Positions 50,851 through 59,401 of a stretch of DNA of 64,000 nt are shown here, one piece after another. Source of the stretch: Candidatus Avelusimicrobium pecoris (GTDB taxonomy: Bacteria > Elusimicrobiota > Elusimicrobia > Elusimicrobiales > Elusimicrobiaceae); the NCBI GenBank assembly GCA_902761975.1, contig CACWMG010000001.1, positions 8,340-72,339 of the forward strand, written 5' to 3'. The notes beneath the pieces are model-generated. The model made no database searches. It was not told the DNA's origin and saw only the letters and a list, made by a program, of their open reading frames with translations. A program made the translations under genes and the position numbers. Positions within the stretch are counted from its first letter, which is position 1. Every line of letters begins with the position of its first letter.

Positions 50851-51384
50851 GTGAAATCTCTCATCAAACTATTTTTTGTTTTTGCCAAAATCGGCCTGTT
50901 CACCTTAGGCGGCGGGTACGCTATGTTGCCGCTTATGGAGCGCGAACTTGTCGGCCCGTACCTTACCAAAGAGGATTTTTTAGATATTACCGCTGTGGCG
51001 CAGTCCGCCCCCGGCATTATGGCTATCAATGTGGCTATCTTAACGGGCTACCGTTTAAAACGCACGCCCGGAGCCTTTTTTGCCGCCTGTGGGGCCGCGC
51101 TCCCGTCGTTTATCATCATCTTGGTAATTGCTCTGTTTTTCCAAAAGTTTGCTCAAAACCCCGTCGTACGCCGCATTTTTCTAGGGGTACGCCCGGCGGT
51201 GGTGGCACTTATTATGGTACCCGTATTTAATTTAGCCAAAACCGCGGGCGTAACGTGTAAAACCGTGTGGGTATGCGTAGCCACGGCACTAGCTGTGTGG
51301 CTACTAAAAATTTCGCCGGTCTACGTTGTGCTTTTAGCCGTTTTGTGCGGCGTACTACTCAGCCACCGGGAGCGCGCCCAATGA
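50851..51384 (+). CDS. Chromate transporter subunit, N-terminal type half
   Basis: A 177-residue membrane protein of the CHR family (chromate ion transporter domain) with about five helices. FAKIGLFTLGGGYAMLPLMERE and TAVAQSAPGIMAINVAILTGY (about 45-65) are diagnostic. I start it at GTG 50851; there is no good ribosome site, and TACAAT at about 50840 could be a -10 giving a near-leaderless message. The next gene encodes the second half (ATGA overlap), so this is the two-gene, short-chain form. Substrate is not certain; CHR proteins may move chromate or other anions. Confidence 0.88.
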   Translation: MKSLIKLFFVFAKIGLFTLGGGYAMLPLMERELVGPYLTKEDFLDITAVAQSAPGIMAINVAILTGYRLKRTPGAFFAACGAALPSFIIILVIALFFQKFAQNPVVRRIFLGVRPAVVALIMVPVFNLAKTAGVTCKTVWVCVATALAVWLLKISPVYVVLLAVLCGVLLSHRERAQ

Positions 51385-51899
51385 TTTATTTACAGCTTTT
51401 TGCCACGTTTTTTAAAATTGGGCTATTTAATTTTGGCGGCGGTTACGCCATGATTTCGTTTTTACAAAACGAAGTAGTGTATAAACAAGCCTGGCTTTCC
51501 ACAGCGCAGTTTACCGATATCGTGGCCATTTCTCAAGTAACGCCCGGCCCGGTGGGCATTAACCTGGCCACTTACACGGGCTACACGGCTAGCGGCAGTA
51601 TGTTAGGCGCGCTAATTGCCACGGTAGCGGTGTGTTTGCCGTCTTTTATTCTGCTTATTTTGGCGGGCAAATTTTTATTTGCCACGCGCACAGCGTACGC
51701 CCCGGCGTGGCGTATATTGCGCTTAGTAGTCGTCGGGCTGATAGCGTCCGCGGCACTTACGTTATGCACGCCTGAAAACTTTGTGGACTACAAAAGCGTA
51801 CTACTTTGCGCGGCCGCCTTTTTAGCGGTGTGGAAATACAAACGGGGGCCGATTGAAGTACTGGTTTTGAGTGCTGTTTTCGGGCTTTTATTATATTAA
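51381..51899 (+). CDS. Chromate transporter subunit, second half
   Basis: A 172-residue CHR-domain membrane protein. FFKIGLFNFGGGYAMISFLQ and AISQVTPGPVGINLATYTGY mirror the first subunit, as in tandem short-chain pairs. The ATG overlaps the stop codon of the first gene, so the two are translated together. Confidence 0.9.
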   Translation: MIYLQLFATFFKIGLFNFGGGYAMISFLQNEVVYKQAWLSTAQFTDIVAISQVTPGPVGINLATYTGYTASGSMLGALIATVAVCLPSFILLILAGKFLFATRTAYAPAWRILRLVVVGLIASAALTLCTPENFVDYKSVLLCAAAFLAVWKYKRGPIEVLVLSAVFGLLLY

Positions 51900-51972
51900 C
51901 CTAACTTTTATAAACTAATTTTTTAGACGGTAAAAAATAATACTTGTTAGTTTAACCTAACTTTTGTATAAT
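51896..51972 (+). promoter_or_regulatory. Promoter with repeated operator-like sequence
   Basis: TTGTTA (51944-51949), a 17-base spacer and TATAAT (51967-51972). TTAACCTAACTTTT occurs twice (51896-51909 and 51952-51965), and the -35 lies within an imperfect palindrome, GTTAGTTTAACCTAAC (51946-51961). A repressor site is likely; the protein is unknown. Confidence 0.6.
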
Positions 51973-51996
51973 AATACTAACAGGAGAAATTAGTTT

Positions 51997-52395
51997 ATGA
52001 AAAAATTAGTACTGATTAGTTTATTATCCGTTCCCGCGCTGTGCGTAGCCAACCAGTTAACGGACCAAATCACCCGTGCTACCGCCCGTGCGCTTGCCCA
52101 AAACAATGTAAAGGTGGAAGTAAAACTTGCTAAACCCGTGCGTATGTCCGACGTTATGTTCCGCCCGGTACGCGGTGGAAAAGATGTTGTCATCCGTGTA
52201 GATTATAAAGAAAAATCTTGCACCGGCCGTTTATCCGCGCAAAGCAAAGACGTCGTTGTTCCGGCGCAGTGTGTCGCCGCAGAAGGGGAATATCTCCTCT
52301 CCAAAATGCGCCTTACCTTTGCGGACGGTAGCCAAGTAGTCAAACAAAAAAAGGCCCTGCAAACCCAAGGTCAAATTGCGCGCATCCGTTTATAA
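51997..52395 (+). CDS. Small exported protein of unknown function
   Basis: A 132-residue protein with a signal peptide (about 1-18, ending CVA). The mature part is basic, predicted mostly beta, with two Cys (C73 and C91) that could form a disulfide. CAGGAG precedes the ATG, and it has its own promoter and terminator, so it is a single-gene unit. I do not recognise a family. Confidence 0.75.
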   Translation: MKKLVLISLLSVPALCVANQLTDQITRATARALAQNNVKVEVKLAKPVRMSDVMFRPVRGGKDVVIRVDYKEKSCTGRLSAQSKDVVVPAQCVAAEGEYLLSKMRLTFADGSQVVKQKKALQTQGQIARIRL

Positions 52396-52448
52396 TTTGA
52401 TGCAACTTTTTTGCGCTTAAGCCACGCAGAAAAGTCTCCTATAAAAAT

Positions 52449-52479
52449 ACGCCCTTTCGCAAAAACGAAAGGGCGTTTA
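52449..52479 (+). terminator. Terminator of the small exported protein gene
   Basis: ACGCCCTTTCG-CAAAAA-CGAAAGGGCGT (52449-52476) has 11 perfect pairs and is followed by TTTAA. Confidence 0.8.
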
Positions 52480-52511
52480 ATCTCCCCCCGTCATAAGCCG
52501 GGGTCATAATT

Positions 52512-52537
52512 GTCATCCTGAACTTGATTCAGGATCT
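52512..52537 (+). repeat. Palindromic repeat (family 1)
   Basis: Identical to the 26-base units at 126-151 and 49421-49446. Intergenic. Confidence 0.85.
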
Positions 52538-52565
52538 CCACCTTATTTTCTGGCAGTTGTTTTTT

Positions 52566-52682
52566 GTCCCCCTTGCGGGGAAAACGTCGGCTTGCCGACA
52601 AAAAGGGGGTTTTAAAATAAGAAAACCTCTTTATACAACCCCCCTACCCGGCTACGCCGTACTTCCCCCGCAAGGGGGGCAG
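52566..52682. repeat. Family 2 GC-rich repeat
   Basis: GTCCCCCTTGCGGGGAAAA opens it and TTCCCCCGCAAGGGGGGC closes it, with a core AATAAGAAAACCT and internal palindromes (GTCGGCTTGCCGAC and CGGCTACGCCG). It is the intergenic counterpart of the copy translated within the prepilin leader at 22903-23016. Internal loops differ while hairpins are kept. Confidence 0.75.
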
Positions 52683-52715
52683 ATAACAACGCAAATCATT
52701 TTTCAGTTGGTATTA

Positions 52716-53381
52716 TCAACTTTTTTGACCATTAGCTCTATTTTCTTGTGTGGTTTGAGGCTGATATGTCAGTTCCACTTCGGCAAAAATAGCGTCTTTA
52801 TTTTCGTTGAGCCATCGGCGGTGGAGCTTATAGTCGGGGCAGTATTGCGCCACCAGGGCCCAATATTCTTGCCCATGGTTCATATACGTTAAATGGCATA
52901 GCTCGTGCACCATTAAATAATCTTGCACGGCTAGCGGCATTTTAACAATACGGTACGAAAAATTGAGATTTTTTTTGCCCGAGCAACTGGCCCACAAAGT
53001 CTGTTGGTCCTTAATAAAAATTTGGTTAAATTCCACCCCCATTTTGTGGGCCCACGCGGTGGTTTTTTGGACGAGTTCTTCTTTGGCTTTGTTGCGTAGC
53101 CACTGGGTAACCAGTTCTGCCGGGTTATCCTGCGCGGTTTGCAAATACACGTGGAACGTATTTCCGTCAAACGCCACGCCGGGCTCCTGGTCGGGGGTAA
53201 GGTACATTTGCGCCGGGAATAAATCCCCATTATAGAGTACTTTATTCTCGTGCAGAGCTTGCGCGGCCGGATCCCCCTCTTTGGTCTCTTTAGCGGGCGA
53301 GCCAAACACTTCCGGCAGGTCCTTTTTCAGGCGCTCTAGGAAAAGTTTTACGTCGCTAATTACGGTTTGTGTATCTGCCAT
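52716..53381 (-). CDS. YgjP-like (DUF45) putative metallopeptidase
   Basis: A 221-residue protein of the YgjP family. H159-ELC-H163 and H169 form the expected zinc site (VHELCHL...NHG), followed by YWALVAQYCPDYKLHRRWL, a family hallmark. The fold resembles SprT-like metalloproteases; substrate is unknown. It is flanked by repeats on both sides and appears to stand alone. Confidence 0.88.
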   Translation of the reverse strand: MADTQTVISDVKLFLERLKKDLPEVFGSPAKETKEGDPAAQALHENKVLYNGDLFPAQMYLTPDQEPGVAFDGNTFHVYLQTAQDNPAELVTQWLRNKAKEELVQKTTAWAHKMGVEFNQIFIKDQQTLWASCSGKKNLNFSYRIVKMPLAVQDYLMVHELCHLTYMNHGQEYWALVAQYCPDYKLHRRWLNENKDAIFAEVELTYQPQTTQENRANGQKS

Positions 53382-53407
53382 GACTATATTATAGCACTTT
53401 CTCTCTT

Positions 53408-53437
53408 GTCATCCCGCAATGTTTTAGTGCGGGATAT
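53408..53437. repeat. Family 1 palindrome variant
   Basis: GTCATCCCGCA...TGCGGGATAT with a loop of about eight bases. It lies between the prepilin end and the YgjP-like gene start. Confidence 0.6.
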
Positions 53438-53461
53438 AGAGAGAAAGCACGCTAGAAACGA

Positions 53462-54064
53462 TTAGTTATAGTAGCAGGTAGTATTTCCGCAAATGCTTTT
53501 ACAAACCTTAGCTCCTACGGCACTTCGTCTCCCATCGCAGAACCATTGTCCGGGGGTAGTGTCTTGGTGCAAATAAGAATAGCAAATTCCTACATCTCCG
53601 TTTTTTTCCCGCGTTCCTTCCACAGCACAAAAATCATTACTATTCATATCCATGATAAAATTTTTACATTTTAAGTCAAAATTGGCAACTTTTGAATCTT
53701 CGCATTCTTCAAAATCAATATCTAAATCAGACCAATAAACCGCGTACTCACCAGTGGATAAAAAATAGTATTCCATTATTTTAGCGGCTTGATGAGCAAT
53801 TAGATTCATTTCTGTAAAGCGTGCTTTAGCCACCGCCACTTGATACTGCGGCACGGCTACCGCGGCCAGTATGCCAATAATCAGCACCACTACCAGCAGT
53901 TCAATCAGCGTGAAACCGCCGTTATTAAATAAAGACGTCATCCCGTACTTGATACGGGATCTTCCACGCTTGTTGTTTATAAACAGCAATAACCTGCGTT
54001 GAAGATCCTGAATCGAGTTCAGGATGACCTGATGATATTTTACAACTCCATTTTCTTTTTTCAT
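53462..54064 (-). CDS. Type IV prepilin with a 50-residue, repeat-bearing leader
   Basis: A 200-residue protein with predicted cut G50/F51, Glu at mature position 5 and the FTLIELLVVV helix. The mature part (about 150 residues) has several Cys near the C-terminus (CKSICGNTTC). The leader is made largely of a composite family 1 repeat (53937-54028). A 57-base block (53913-53969) is identical to one in the prepilin at 9184, ending at the cleavage site. GTAAGGAGAAC precedes the ATG. Its 5' leader is copy C of the structured RNA. Confidence 0.85.
   Translation of the reverse strand: MKKENGVVKYHQVILNSIQDLQRRLLLFINNKRGRSRIKYGMTSLFNNGGFTLIELLVVVLIIGILAAVAVPQYQVAVAKARFTEMNLIAHQAAKIMEYYFLSTGEYAVYWSDLDIDFEECEDSKVANFDLKCKNFIMDMNSNDFCAVEGTREKNGDVGICYSYLHQDTTPGQWFCDGRRSAVGAKVCKSICGNTTCYYN
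53937..54028. repeat. Composite family 1 repeat inside a prepilin leader
   Basis: GTCATCCCGTA-CTTGA-TACGGGATCTTCC (53937-53965) and GAAGATCCTGAA-TCGAG-TTCAGGATGAC (54001-54028) flank a spacer of about 35 bases with ACGCTTGTTGTTTAT, as in the copies at 2054 and 9236. It is read in frame on the minus strand. Confidence 0.85.
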
Positions 54065-54326
54065 GTTATGTTCTCCTTACAATTTGCGGTTTTGTAAGGC
54101 ATAACAAACGGCCGCTATGCCCGGAGTACCTAGAGAGTCCCCAACCATAACAGCCGTAGCCTGCCGCCTTGCGGCGGCAAACACTCGGCACAAAGCAACG
54201 GGGTTATAAGGCCCGTCACTTTGTGCCTAAATATCGGCTGTTTTTGACCTCTAGGTATAGCTTTTTCAAGCTAACTCGTATTCTTCATACGATTCAAAAA
54301 CCATTTCAAATTGTACCTACATTATA
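54065..54326 (-). promoter_or_regulatory. Structured RNA leader of a prepilin gene (copy C)
   Basis: The -10 TATAAT is at plus-strand 54321-54326 with TGC upstream. Pairings in plus coordinates: H1 54277-54281/54287-54291; H2 54258-54263/54268-54273 with a GAAA loop; P1 54127-54135/54249-54257, nine pairs abutting H2; P2 54149-54156/54235-54242; P3 54187-54195/54219-54227; P4 54162-54168/54173-54179 with a GCAA loop in the RNA. Near the gene, 54092-54105 can pair with 54065-54082 (GTTATGCCTTACAA with TTGTAAGG-AGAA-CATAAC), hiding the ribosome site, or TATGCC within it can pair upstream with GGCATA (54098-54103/54116-54121). These two are mutually exclusive. Confidence 0.8.
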
Positions 54327-54400
54327 GCAAAACTTGCAAGCAGTACCCTTAATTTTAAGGTTTTCTTGCGAAAGTTTCCTTTTAATTATACAATGAACTT

Positions 54401-55477
54401 ATGAGTGAAAATTTGAGAAAAACCGCCCTGTGCGGCGCTTGTGAAGCCGCCGGCGGTAAAATGGTAGATTTCCACGGGTGGCTCTTGCCCGTCCAGTTTG
54501 ATAGCATTATTGCCGAACATAAAGCCGTGCGCGAAGCGTGCGGGATGTTTGATGTGTCCCACATGGGGCAAATCCGTATCGTGGGCAAAGAGGCGTTGCA
54601 CCTGCTCCAGTACGTCAGCTGTAACATCATTAAAAGTGATGCTTCCGCCGGTACGTATTTCCATATGCTTACCGAACAGGGTACGATTATTGACGACGCT
54701 ATTTCCTTTTGTTTAGGCCAGGAAGAGTTTTTAGTGGTTGTCAATGCCGCGTGCGTGGACGAAGATTTTGCGTGGCTTACCAAACAAGCCGCCGCGTTTA
54801 ACGTGCAAGTGAAAAACGAAAGCGACCAATGGGGCATGATTGCGCTTCAGGGCCCCACTGCCCTAGGGGTAGCAGACAAAATGTTGCCCGGCGTGTTGGA
54901 CTTGCCGCGCTTTCACATTAAAGAAATTGAACTTTTTGGCGGAAAAGGCTATGTAACCCGCACGGGTTACACCGGCGAGGACGGCGTGGAAATCATGCTC
55001 CCTAACGGCCAAATAGAGGCGTTGTGGAACGCGCTATTAAAACTGGGCGTCAAACCGTGCGGCTTAGGCGCGCGCGACGTGCTACGCCTGGAAGCGGGGT
55101 ACCTCTTAAACGGGGCGGATGCCGACCAAACCAAAACCCCGTACGAAGCCAACTGCGGGTGGGTCGTCAAACTCAGTAAAGATAATTTCATTGGCAAAAA
55201 AGCCCTGGAAGCCAAAAAAGCCGCGGGCTTTAAAACCAAATTAAAAGCGTTTAAATTAAAAACCGCGGGCGTCCCGCGCGAGGGGTGCAAAGTGTTCTAC
55301 CAAGGGGTAGAAACCGGCGTACTGACCAGCGGTACCTATTCCCCCTTATTTAAGGGGATTGCCGTGGGCTACGTAGCCAGTGAAATTGCCGTCGGCGCGG
55401 AAGTGGAAATAGAAATCCACGGGCGCAAAGTGCCGGCCGAAGTCGTCAAAACACCGTTTTATAAAAATAGAGTTTAA
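54401..55477 (+). CDS. gcvT: Aminomethyltransferase, glycine cleavage T protein
   Basis: A 358-residue enzyme that transfers the aminomethyl carbon from lipoyl-GcvH to tetrahydrofolate and releases ammonia. GWLLPVQF, MFDVSHMGQI, DDAISF and RTGYTGEDGVEI are typical. Length is normal. It opens gcvTHPAPB; the gap to gcvH is nine bases. Confidence 0.96.
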   Translation: MSENLRKTALCGACEAAGGKMVDFHGWLLPVQFDSIIAEHKAVREACGMFDVSHMGQIRIVGKEALHLLQYVSCNIIKSDASAGTYFHMLTEQGTIIDDAISFCLGQEEFLVVVNAACVDEDFAWLTKQAAAFNVQVKNESDQWGMIALQGPTALGVADKMLPGVLDLPRFHIKEIELFGGKGYVTRTGYTGEDGVEIMLPNGQIEALWNALLKLGVKPCGLGARDVLRLEAGYLLNGADADQTKTPYEANCGWVVKLSKDNFIGKKALEAKKAAGFKTKLKAFKLKTAGVPREGCKVFYQGVETGVLTSGTYSPLFKGIAVGYVASEIAVGAEVEIEIHGRKVPAEVVKTPFYKNRV

Positions 55478-55486
55478 GGAGTGAAT

Positions 55487-55867
55487 ATGTACAACCAAGA
55501 AAATTGCCGTTTTTTAAAAACCCATGAATGGGCCTTTGTAGAGGGCGAAAATGCCGTCGTCGGTATTTCCAACCACGCCCAAGAAGAAATCAGCGATATT
55601 GTATTTGTGGACTTGCCCAAAGTGGGCCGCACCGTCAAAGCGGGCGAAAACTGCTGTGTAATTGAGTCCGTCAAATCCGCAAGCGAAATTTACGCCCCTG
55701 TCTCGGGCGAAATTGTGGAAGTGAACACGGCGTTAACTAACGACCCTGCCCTCGTCAACCGCGAACCGCACGCCGGCGGCTGGCTGTTTAAAATTAAAAT
55801 GGCCGACCCGGGCGAAGTAAATGCCCTATTGGACTTTGCCGCTTACAGTGCCACTATTGCCAAATAA
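55487..55867 (+). CDS. gcvH: Glycine cleavage system H protein
   Basis: A 126-residue lipoyl carrier. The lipoylated lysine is K63 in ESVKSASE. THEWAFVEG near the N-terminus is typical. ATG 55487 follows AAGGAGTG; the GTG at 55481 falls inside that site. It shuttles the aminomethyl group between the P and T proteins. Confidence 0.97.
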   Translation: MYNQENCRFLKTHEWAFVEGENAVVGISNHAQEEISDIVFVDLPKVGRTVKAGENCCVIESVKSASEIYAPVSGEIVEVNTALTNDPALVNREPHAGGWLFKIKMADPGEVNALLDFAAYSATIAK

Positions 55868-55872
55868 ATACA

Positions 55873-55899
55873 CCCCCGCTTAGGCGGGGGAATTTTTTA
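55873..55899 (+). terminator. Terminator or attenuator between gcvH and gcvPA
   Basis: CCCCCGC-TTAG-GCGGGGG (55873-55890) is followed by AATTTTTTAT. The downstream genes belong to the same pathway, so it probably trims rather than ends transcription. Confidence 0.75.
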
Positions 55900-55912
55900 T
55901 ATAGGACTAGTT

Positions 55913-57217
55913 ATGTTTACCCCTAATACCCCAGAAGACCAACAAGCCATGCTTGCTAAAATCGGCGCCAAAGATATCCAAGAATTACTGGCGCAGATCC
56001 CGGAAAAATTCTTATACCCGGCGTTGGATTTGCCCAAGGCCCTTACCGAGCAAGAACTAACCGCCCACGTACATGAACTGGCCGCGCAAAATAAACCGCT
56101 TAAAAATTTTATCGGCGCGGGAATGTATGAACATTTTATCCCGGCCGCCGTACCGGCACTCTCCTCGCGCGGGGAGTTTTTAACCGCCTACACGCCCTAC
56201 CAGGCCGAGGCCAGCCAAGGCACCTTGCAGACCATTTACGAGTTCCAAAGCTGTATGTGTGCGCTGCTAGAAATGGACGTAGCCACCGCCTCCCATTACG
56301 ACGGTGCCACCGCCATGACCGAGGCCGCCCTGGCCGCGGTACGCATTACGGGGCGCAAGCAAGTGGTAGTGTCCGCACTCTTGCACCCACACTATAAAGA
56401 GGTGTTAAAAACCTATACGCGCCACATGGGTATTACCGTCGTAGAAGCCCCGGTAACGGATAAAGACGTGTTAGACGTTGCCGCCCTAAAAGCGCAATTG
56501 GGGGCCGATACCGCCTGTTTTATTTTGCAAACGCCTAACTTCCACGGCTATTTAGAGGACGCACAAGCGGTTTCTTCCGTCGTACACTCGTCGGGCGCAC
56601 TACTGGTTGCTGTTGTAAATCCCATTTCCCTGGGGGTGGTGCAAACCCCCGGCGCGTACGACGCCGATTTTGCCGTGTGCGAAGGCCAACCGCTGGGCAA
56701 CCCTCTAAGTTTTGGCGGCCCCGGCCTAGGCGTAATGACGGCCAAAAAAGCATACGTACGCCAATTACCCGGCCGCATGGTAGGCATTGCCAAAGATAAA
56801 GACGGACAGCGCGCTTTTGTGCTAACTTTACAAGCACGCGAACAGCACATCCGGCGCGAAAAAGCCGCCTCTAACATTTGCTCTAACGAGGCCCTATGTG
56901 CCCTTAATGCCGTTATTTACTTGACGTTACTAGGGCCGCAAGGGCTTAAAGAAGTAGCCGAACTTAATTTAGAGCGCGCCCATCAATTAGCTAACTTAAT
57001 TAACCAAAAAAGTTTTCACGTGAAAACTTTTTCACCCTTTTTTAATGAGTTTGTAGTCACTTGCCCGGTACCTGCGGCCCAGGTCATCCAAAAATTGGAA
57101 GAAAAAGGCATTGCCGCCGGGTATGACTTAGGGGGTAGTGAGCTCCTGGTCTGTGCTACCGAAATGCGCACCGAGGCCGATTTACAAGCCTATGCTAACG
57201 CGCTAGGGGGGATTTAA
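55913..57217 (+). CDS. gcvPA: Glycine dehydrogenase (decarboxylating) subunit 1
   Basis: A 434-residue subunit of the split P protein. FIGAGMYEHFIPAAV, YTPYQAEASQGTLQ and ASHYDGATAMTEAAL are hallmarks. With subunit 2 it decarboxylates glycine. The gene ends one base before gcvPB starts. Confidence 0.96.
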   Translation: MFTPNTPEDQQAMLAKIGAKDIQELLAQIPEKFLYPALDLPKALTEQELTAHVHELAAQNKPLKNFIGAGMYEHFIPAAVPALSSRGEFLTAYTPYQAEASQGTLQTIYEFQSCMCALLEMDVATASHYDGATAMTEAALAAVRITGRKQVVVSALLHPHYKEVLKTYTRHMGITVVEAPVTDKDVLDVAALKAQLGADTACFILQTPNFHGYLEDAQAVSSVVHSSGALLVAVVNPISLGVVQTPGAYDADFAVCEGQPLGNPLSFGGPGLGVMTAKKAYVRQLPGRMVGIAKDKDGQRAFVLTLQAREQHIRREKAASNICSNEALCALNAVIYLTLLGPQGLKEVAELNLERAHQLANLINQKSFHVKTFSPFFNEFVVTCPVPAAQVIQKLEEKGIAAGYDLGGSELLVCATEMRTEADLQAYANALGGI

Positions 57218-57218
57218 G

Positions 57219-58664
57219 ATGAACGAAATTTTGCAACATAAATTGTCTATTGAAAAGTCAGCCCCCGGCCGGCGTGGGGTACGTTTTGAAAAAACGCAAA
57301 AACCAGCCAGTGCGTATTTGCCGCAAAATCAGTTGCGTAAAACCGCACCGAATTTGCCGCAACTTAGCGAATTTGACACGGTGCGGCATTTTACGGCACT
57401 CTCGCAACAAAACTACTGCTTAGATGCAGAGTTTTACCCGCTAGGGTCTTGCACCATGAAGTATAACCCCAAAGCCTATGACGTGCTAAGCGCACTCCCC
57501 GGCTTTACGGGGGCGCACCCGTTCGCGCCGCAAAGCGCCGTGCAAGGTACCTTAAAATTGGCGTATGAACTGCAAGAACTTTTGAAAAAAATTACCGGGC
57601 TGTCCGCCTTTACGCTTCAGCCGGCGGCCGGGGCACACGGGGAGCTGACGGGCATTTTAACGGCCCGCGCGTATCACGACGCGCACAACGGGCAAAACCG
57701 CACGGAAGTAATCGTGCCCGATACCGCCCACGGAACCAACCCCGCTACGGCGAATATGGCGGGCTATCACGTCGTAAATATCCAGTCTGCCCCTAACGGG
57801 TGTGTGGATAAAGCGGCGTTAAAAGCCGCTCTTAGTGAAAAAACAGCGGTAGTCATGCTGACTGTCCCCAATACCGTCGGGCTGTTTGAGACGGATATTG
57901 AGGAAATTGCCGAAATGGTACACGCGGTAGGGGCACTGCTGTATATGGACGGAGCCAACTTTAATGCCCTAATTGGCCTGGCTAAACCGGCTGATTTTGG
58001 CGTGGATATTATGCACCTTAACTTGCATAAAACCTTTGCCGCTCCGCACGGCGGCGGGGGGCCGGGCAGTGGCCCTGTGGGGGCCGCTAAGCACGTGGCG
58101 CCGTATTTGCCGCACCCGATTGTATCGTGTGAGAACGGGCAATATACCTTGGCCGATCACCGTCCGGAAAGCAAAAACCGCATGAAGGCGTTTTACGGCA
58201 ATATGGCTGTGGTCATCCGTGGATATTGTTATTTGCGCCAGTTTGACGCAACCACACTGAAAGAAATTGCCGAAAATGCCATTTTAAACGCCAACTATGT
58301 GCGTGCGTGTTTAAAGGGCAAATTCAATGCGTTTTTTGACAGAACTTGTATGCACGAGTGCGTGCTCACGCCGCCGGACCCGCATACCACCGGGGTGCAT
58401 ACCAGTGATATTGCCAAACGGTTGCTGGACTACGGTTTTTACGCGCCGACGATTTATTTTCCGCTCATTGTGCCCGAGGCCCTCATGATAGAGCCGACGG
58501 AAACGGAAAACAAAGATATGTTGGACGCGTTTGTAGCCGCTATGGAGCGCATTTACGACGAAATCCAAACGGACCCGCAAGTGGTGAAAGACGCGCCGCA
58601 TAACCAACCCGTCAAACGTATTGACGAGGTGTCGGCGGCCCGACAACCTAATTTAAGGTGGTAA
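57219..58664 (+). CDS. gcvPB: Glycine dehydrogenase (decarboxylating) subunit 2
   Basis: A 481-residue PLP-binding subunit. The PLP lysine is K271 in LNLHKTFAAPHGGGG. FYPLGSCTMKYNP and AHGELTGILTARAYH are family marks. The two-subunit P protein is usual in Gram-positive and several deep-branching lineages. Confidence 0.97.
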   Translation: MNEILQHKLSIEKSAPGRRGVRFEKTQKPASAYLPQNQLRKTAPNLPQLSEFDTVRHFTALSQQNYCLDAEFYPLGSCTMKYNPKAYDVLSALPGFTGAHPFAPQSAVQGTLKLAYELQELLKKITGLSAFTLQPAAGAHGELTGILTARAYHDAHNGQNRTEVIVPDTAHGTNPATANMAGYHVVNIQSAPNGCVDKAALKAALSEKTAVVMLTVPNTVGLFETDIEEIAEMVHAVGALLYMDGANFNALIGLAKPADFGVDIMHLNLHKTFAAPHGGGGPGSGPVGAAKHVAPYLPHPIVSCENGQYTLADHRPESKNRMKAFYGNMAVVIRGYCYLRQFDATTLKEIAENAILNANYVRACLKGKFNAFFDRTCMHECVLTPPDPHTTGVHTSDIAKRLLDYGFYAPTIYFPLIVPEALMIEPTETENKDMLDAFVAAMERIYDEIQTDPQVVKDAPHNQPVKRIDEVSAARQPNLRW

Positions 58665-58670
58665 AATCAA

Positions 58671-58693
58671 GGCCTGCTGACAAGCGCAGGCCC
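58671..58693 (+). terminator. Hairpin between gcvPB and lplA
   Basis: GGCCTGC and GCAGGCC pair around an eight-base loop just before lplA. There is no strong T-run, so it may only be an attenuator. Confidence 0.4.
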
Positions 58694-58702
58694 TATTTGT
58701 TT

Positions 58703-59401
58703 ATGAATTTACTGCTTACAACCCCGCCGCTCAATGTGTTTGAACAAATGGCCCTGGATGACGTGCTTGTACGCGCGCGCGTCCATGCGCGCACGCTACG
58801 GTTTTACAACTGGACGGCCGGGGACGCTGTTACGTTTGGGTATGCCCAATTTATTAGCGAGGTGCGCCGCGGTGTGCAACAAGCACAATTTGCGGGAGCG
58901 CTTTGCCGCCGACCCACCGGGGGCGGGGTGGTGTTTCATTACGACGATTTAACCTTTTCGCTCATTTTCCCTACGCAAGATAAGCCTACGGAAATTTACA
59001 AAAATTTACACAAATCTATTCACGCCGCCCTTACGCTAAGCGGACTATCCACCCAGGTATTTGACCAAAAATTACCGCCGTCCGCTTATGCGCCCAGCCA
59101 ACAGCACAGCGCGAGTGCCTGTTTTGTGCGCCCGGTGGAGAACGATTTGCTACTCGCCAACGGGCAAAAAATGCTCGGCGGTGCTATCCGGCGTTTTGGG
59201 GAGATGGTACTTTATCAAGGCTCGCTCCAGGTGCCTGGGGCCCGTCAAAACCCCGCCTATAAACAGGCCGTTATCCAGGGAGTGCGTAGTTTTTGGGGGG
59301 GCGATTTGACCCTTGCTCCCGCGCAAGAAACTTGGCTACAGGAAGCGCGCCGGTTAGCAAGCGCCCAATATCAAACCTTAACGTGGACGGAGAAATTTTA
59401 A
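58703..59401 (+). CDS. lplA: Lipoate-protein ligase A family protein
   Basis: A 232-residue protein. RRPTGGGVVFHYDDLTFSL and the GQKMLGGAIRRFGEMVLYQGS stretch are the lipoate/octanoyl-site motifs, the latter carrying the conserved lysine. Start ATG 58703. Next to the gcv genes it most likely lipoylates GcvH. It is short for LplA with its C-terminal domain (about 338 in E. coli), so it could instead transfer lipoyl or octanoyl groups. Confidence 0.88.
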   Translation: MNLLLTTPPLNVFEQMALDDVLVRARVHARTLRFYNWTAGDAVTFGYAQFISEVRRGVQQAQFAGALCRRPTGGGVVFHYDDLTFSLIFPTQDKPTEIYKNLHKSIHAALTLSGLSTQVFDQKLPPSAYAPSQQHSASACFVRPVENDLLLANGQKMLGGAIRRFGEMVLYQGSLQVPGARQNPAYKQAVIQGVRSFWGGDLTLAPAQETWLQEARRLASAQYQTLTWTEKF

